This document shows, piece by piece, positions 5,684 through 7,375 of a stretch of 7,375 nt of DNA (positions are counted from its first letter, which is position 1; every line of letters starts with the position of its first letter). Made by a program: the position numbers and the translations under genes. Source of the stretch: Bacteroidota bacterium (lineage in GTDB: Bacteria; Bacteroidota; Bacteroidia; Bacteroidales; VadinHA17); NCBI GenBank assembly GCA_030611395.1, contig JAUWPX010000062.1:1-7375 (forward strand), written 5' to 3'. Under the pieces are notes generated by a model, which saw only the letters and a program-made list of their open reading frames with translations, was not told the DNA's origin and did not search any database.

Positions 5684-6829
5684 ATGTATTTATCTGAAGA
5701 ACATGAATTAATACGTAAAACTGTAAGGGATTTTGCTGAAAGAGAAATAAAACCTGTTGCAGCTGAGTTGGATGAAAAAGGAGAGTTCTCAATAGAGAAT
5801 ACTGCACGGATGGGCGAATTGGGACTATTCGGAATGTGCCTGCCTGAAAAATATGGTGGTCAGAATATGGATACTTTATCCTACATAATTGCAGTTGAAG
5901 AAATAGCAAGGGTTGATGGCTCACACGCAGCTACTCTGGCGGCGCACAATTCATTGGGGATTAAACCTATAATGGATTTCGGGACTGAAGAACAAAAGAT
6001 GAATTATTTGCCCCGTTTATGCTCTGGTAAGGAACTTTGGGCTTTTGGACTTACCGAACCGGAGGCGGGATCGGATTGCCTGGGAACTAAAACAACAGCT
6101 AAACTTGCAGACGGATACTGGAATATAAACGGATCTAAATGTTTTATTACTAACGGAGCTGTTGATATATCAAGTGGAGTTACCGTCCTTGCTGTTACCG
6201 GTACGAAAAATGATGGCAAGAAAGAATTTTCAACGATAATTGTTGAGAAAGATACTGCCGGGTTTACCAGAAGATCAATGCATAATAAAATGATGTGGAG
6301 AGCATCGGATACCTCTGAATTGTTTTTTGATGATTGTAAAGTACCTGAATCAAATCTGCTTGGTGAAGTGGGTAAAGGTTCCACAATAATGCTAAAAACA
6401 CTTGATAGCGGAAGGCTTTCTATAGCAGCTATGGGGTTAGGACTCGCACAGGGAGCTTTTGAAATGGCATTACAATATGCAAAGGAAAGAAAACAGTTTG
6501 GCAGACCAATTATAAAATTCCAGGTTATTTCTTTTAAACTTGCTGATATGGCCGCGAAAATTGATCTGGCCAGAACATATTTGTATCATACATGCCAACT
6601 TGAAACCAACGGTAAAGAATTTGGAAAAGAAGCTGCAATAGCCAAACTCTATTGTTCTGAAATAGCAAAAGAGGTTGCAGATGAAGCTGTACAAATACAT
6701 GGTGGTTATGGGTTAATGAAAGATTATGATATTGAAAGGTTTTATCGTGACCAGCGAGTGCTGCAAATTGGTGAAGGAACTTCGGAAATTCAACGTATGG
6801 TAATTGCCCGTAAAATTGGTGCAGTATGA
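5684..6829 (+). CDS. Acyl-CoA dehydrogenase, short/medium-chain active-site type
   Basis: This complete 381-residue FAD enzyme oxidises an acyl-CoA at the alpha-beta bond and would pass electrons to electron-transfer flavoprotein. It shows the family blocks in order: FGLTEPEAGSD (about 120-130), GSKCFITNG, ERKQFGRP in the C-terminal helical domain, QIHGGYG, and IGEGTSEIQRMVIAR. The catalytic base is E364 in EGTSE, as in butyryl- and medium-chain enzymes. Isovaleryl-CoA dehydrogenases instead use a glutamate in helix G; here that position is G243 in LDSGRLSIAA. Context suggests a branched-chain substrate such as isovaleryl-CoA or 2-methylacyl-CoA, but the active-site layout does not support classical IVD, so the substrate is left open. 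The gene is separated from DUF35 by a 273-bp repeat-bearing gap and may have its own promoter. It is followed by a terminator. No Shine-Dalgarno is seen. Confidence 0.93.
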   Translation: MYLSEEHELIRKTVRDFAEREIKPVAAELDEKGEFSIENTARMGELGLFGMCLPEKYGGQNMDTLSYIIAVEEIARVDGSHAATLAAHNSLGIKPIMDFGTEEQKMNYLPRLCSGKELWAFGLTEPEAGSDCLGTKTTAKLADGYWNINGSKCFITNGAVDISSGVTVLAVTGTKNDGKKEFSTIIVEKDTAGFTRRSMHNKMMWRASDTSELFFDDCKVPESNLLGEVGKGSTIMLKTLDSGRLSIAAMGLGLAQGAFEMALQYAKERKQFGRPIIKFQVISFKLADMAAKIDLARTYLYHTCQLETNGKEFGKEAAIAKLYCSEIAKEVADEAVQIHGGYGLMKDYDIERFYRDQRVLQIGEGTSEIQRMVIARKIGAV

Positions 6830-6845
6830 AAACAAAATAATTAAT

Positions 6846-6866
6846 CAGTCGGCAGTCCACAGTCCA
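6846..6866 (+). repeat. CAGTCNN heptamer array
   Basis: Three phased 7-bp units read CAGTCGG, CAGTCCA and CAGTCCA, starting 16 bp after the acyl-CoA dehydrogenase stop. Like the array at 2645, each unit has five constant and two variable bases. The rest of the gap to about 6960 is A/T-rich with no recognised feature. Confidence 0.7.
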
Positions 6867-6960
6867 CAATAAAGAAAAAACAATCATACACAACAAGAAA
6901 TTTTAAACATAATTTGGCGAATTTTATTTTGGGTGCCTCAATGCGGAAAACAGAATAAAT

Positions 6961-7000
6961 AAAAAACAAAAAGCAGCCGAAAATCTTCCGGCTGCTTTCT
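6961..7000. terminator. Bidirectional intrinsic terminator between convergent genes
   Basis: AAAGCAGCCG (6970-6979) and CGGCTGCTTT (6989-6998) form a perfect 10-bp GC-rich stem with a 9-nt loop. On the minus strand the stem is followed by a T-rich tract (complement of the A-run from 6969 down to 6955), making a strong terminator 25 bp beyond the stop of the minus-strand gene. On the plus strand it is followed by TTTCTATCTT, a weaker tract that could end transcription from the acyl-CoA dehydrogenase gene. Confidence 0.85.
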
Positions 7001-7022
7001 ATCTTAGAAAAAACTTACATGT

Positions 7023-7247
7023 TTACAGCAATGTCATTAATTTCCTGATCTTTATAACTGACAATTCACTATAAGCCTCATTGATTTTCCTATCTATTCT
7101 TTCAATTAAGTGAGGGGCGATGTCTTTTTTTTCCGGTATATCGGTAGTTTTTCCGGATCGGTCCAGATAAAAAAGCCTGTCCCTCTCCTTTTCCAGGAAC
7201 TTTAGCCTGGCTTTCTGGTTATTTAACTGCTCTTCAAGATATCCCAT
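7023..7247 (-). CDS. Small helical, coiled-coil-like hypothetical protein
   Basis: I do not recognise this 74-residue protein. It is highly charged and looks like two helices, about residues 2-28 (MGYLEEQLNNQKARLKFLEK onward) and 45-72, joined by a polar loop with GKTTDIPEKKD, which suggests a helical hairpin or short coiled coil. There is no signal peptide, membrane segment or cysteine. ATG 7247 is the only start in the frame, because an in-frame stop lies seven codons upstream. A strong terminator 25 bp past its stop supports it being a real transcribed gene. It is convergent to the metabolic cluster and probably unrelated to it. No Shine-Dalgarno or TAnnTTTG promoter was found upstream on this strand. 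Confidence 0.6.
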   Translation of the reverse strand: MGYLEEQLNNQKARLKFLEKERDRLFYLDRSGKTTDIPEKKDIAPHLIERIDRKINEAYSELSVIKIRKLMTLL

Positions 7248-7375
7248 TTTGAGAGTTTTTTTATGTTACTCTGATTCTGTAAATCACTCATCTAAATAAA
7301 AGACGATTAACTTACCATTTAGTTGCAATTTGGTCTGATTAATTTGATTTTGATAAGGAATAACCTGCTAATTTA
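7248..7375. other. Intergenic right edge, no gene seen
   Basis: These 128 A/T-rich bases form the upstream region of the minus-strand small gene. I see no open frame entering from the right edge, no convincing promoter motif on either strand and no strong hairpin. Confidence 0.5.

Noticed and set aside
6004..6384. 126-codon minus-strand open frame opposite the acyl-CoA dehydrogenase
   Set aside because: It overlaps the conserved FGLTEPEAGSD and FITNG region of a confident gene, with no start signal or recognisable motif.
7320..7362. Weak TTTGATT-like repetition near the right edge
   Set aside because: The words are irregularly spaced and A/T-rich; no constant period could be established.

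Overview
The window looks like AT-rich chromosomal DNA from a member of the Bacteroidota, possibly a Bacteroidales or Marinilabiliales-like lineage. This is inferred from low GC, start codons mostly without a Shine-Dalgarno sequence, one match to the Bacteroidota -7 promoter motif (TAnnTTTG), and long intergenic gaps filled with short degenerate tandem repeats. No marker gene fixes the taxon.

Layout, left to right. (1) The 3' part of a crotonase-family gene, best read as methylglutaconyl-CoA hydratase (LiuC-like), is cut by the left edge and ends at 410. (2) A 224-bp gap carries a 9-bp duplication, GTTTGAA heptamers and a REP-like palindrome. (3) 635-2644 encodes a complete biotin carboxylase/biotin carrier subunit of an acyl-CoA carboxylase (LiuD/MccA/PccA type). 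(4) A 120-bp gap holds a phased AGAGCNN heptamer array, a TAnnTTTG element and a small palindrome. (5) 2765-5410 is a tight three-gene cluster: archaeal-type HMG-CoA synthase, archaeal/SCP2-type acetoacetyl-CoA thiolase, and a DUF35 zinc-ribbon/OB-fold protein. (6) A 273-bp gap holds two hexamer arrays in inverted orientation that could form a 21-bp stem. (7) 5684-6829 encodes an acyl-CoA dehydrogenase. (8) A CAGTCNN heptamer array and a strong hairpin terminator follow. (9) A convergent 74-residue helical hypothetical protein lies on the minus strand at 7023-7247. The last 128 bp show no gene.

How the genes fit together. Hydratase followed by carboxylase alpha subunit matches the liuC-liuD order of leucine/isovalerate degradation operons, with an acyl-CoA dehydrogenase nearby. 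Where such operons carry liuE (HMG-CoA lyase), this window has HMG-CoA synthase, thiolase and the DUF35 protein that joins the two enzymes into a channelling complex in archaea. The main hypothesis is a lyase-free route linking HMG-CoA to acetyl-CoA. Run catabolically, it would convert HMG-CoA plus two CoA to three acetyl-CoA with no free acetoacetate. Run anabolically, it would build methylglutaconyl-, methylcrotonyl- and perhaps isovaleryl-CoA from acetyl-CoA, as an analogue of the myxobacterial alternative isovaleryl-CoA pathway. Sequence alone does not give the direction.

A second pattern is independent of metabolism. Every plus-strand gap of about 120 bp or more carries a different 6-7-bp degenerate tandem repeat soon after a stop codon, while the two short gaps inside the HMG-CoA synthase-thiolase-DUF35 cluster carry none.
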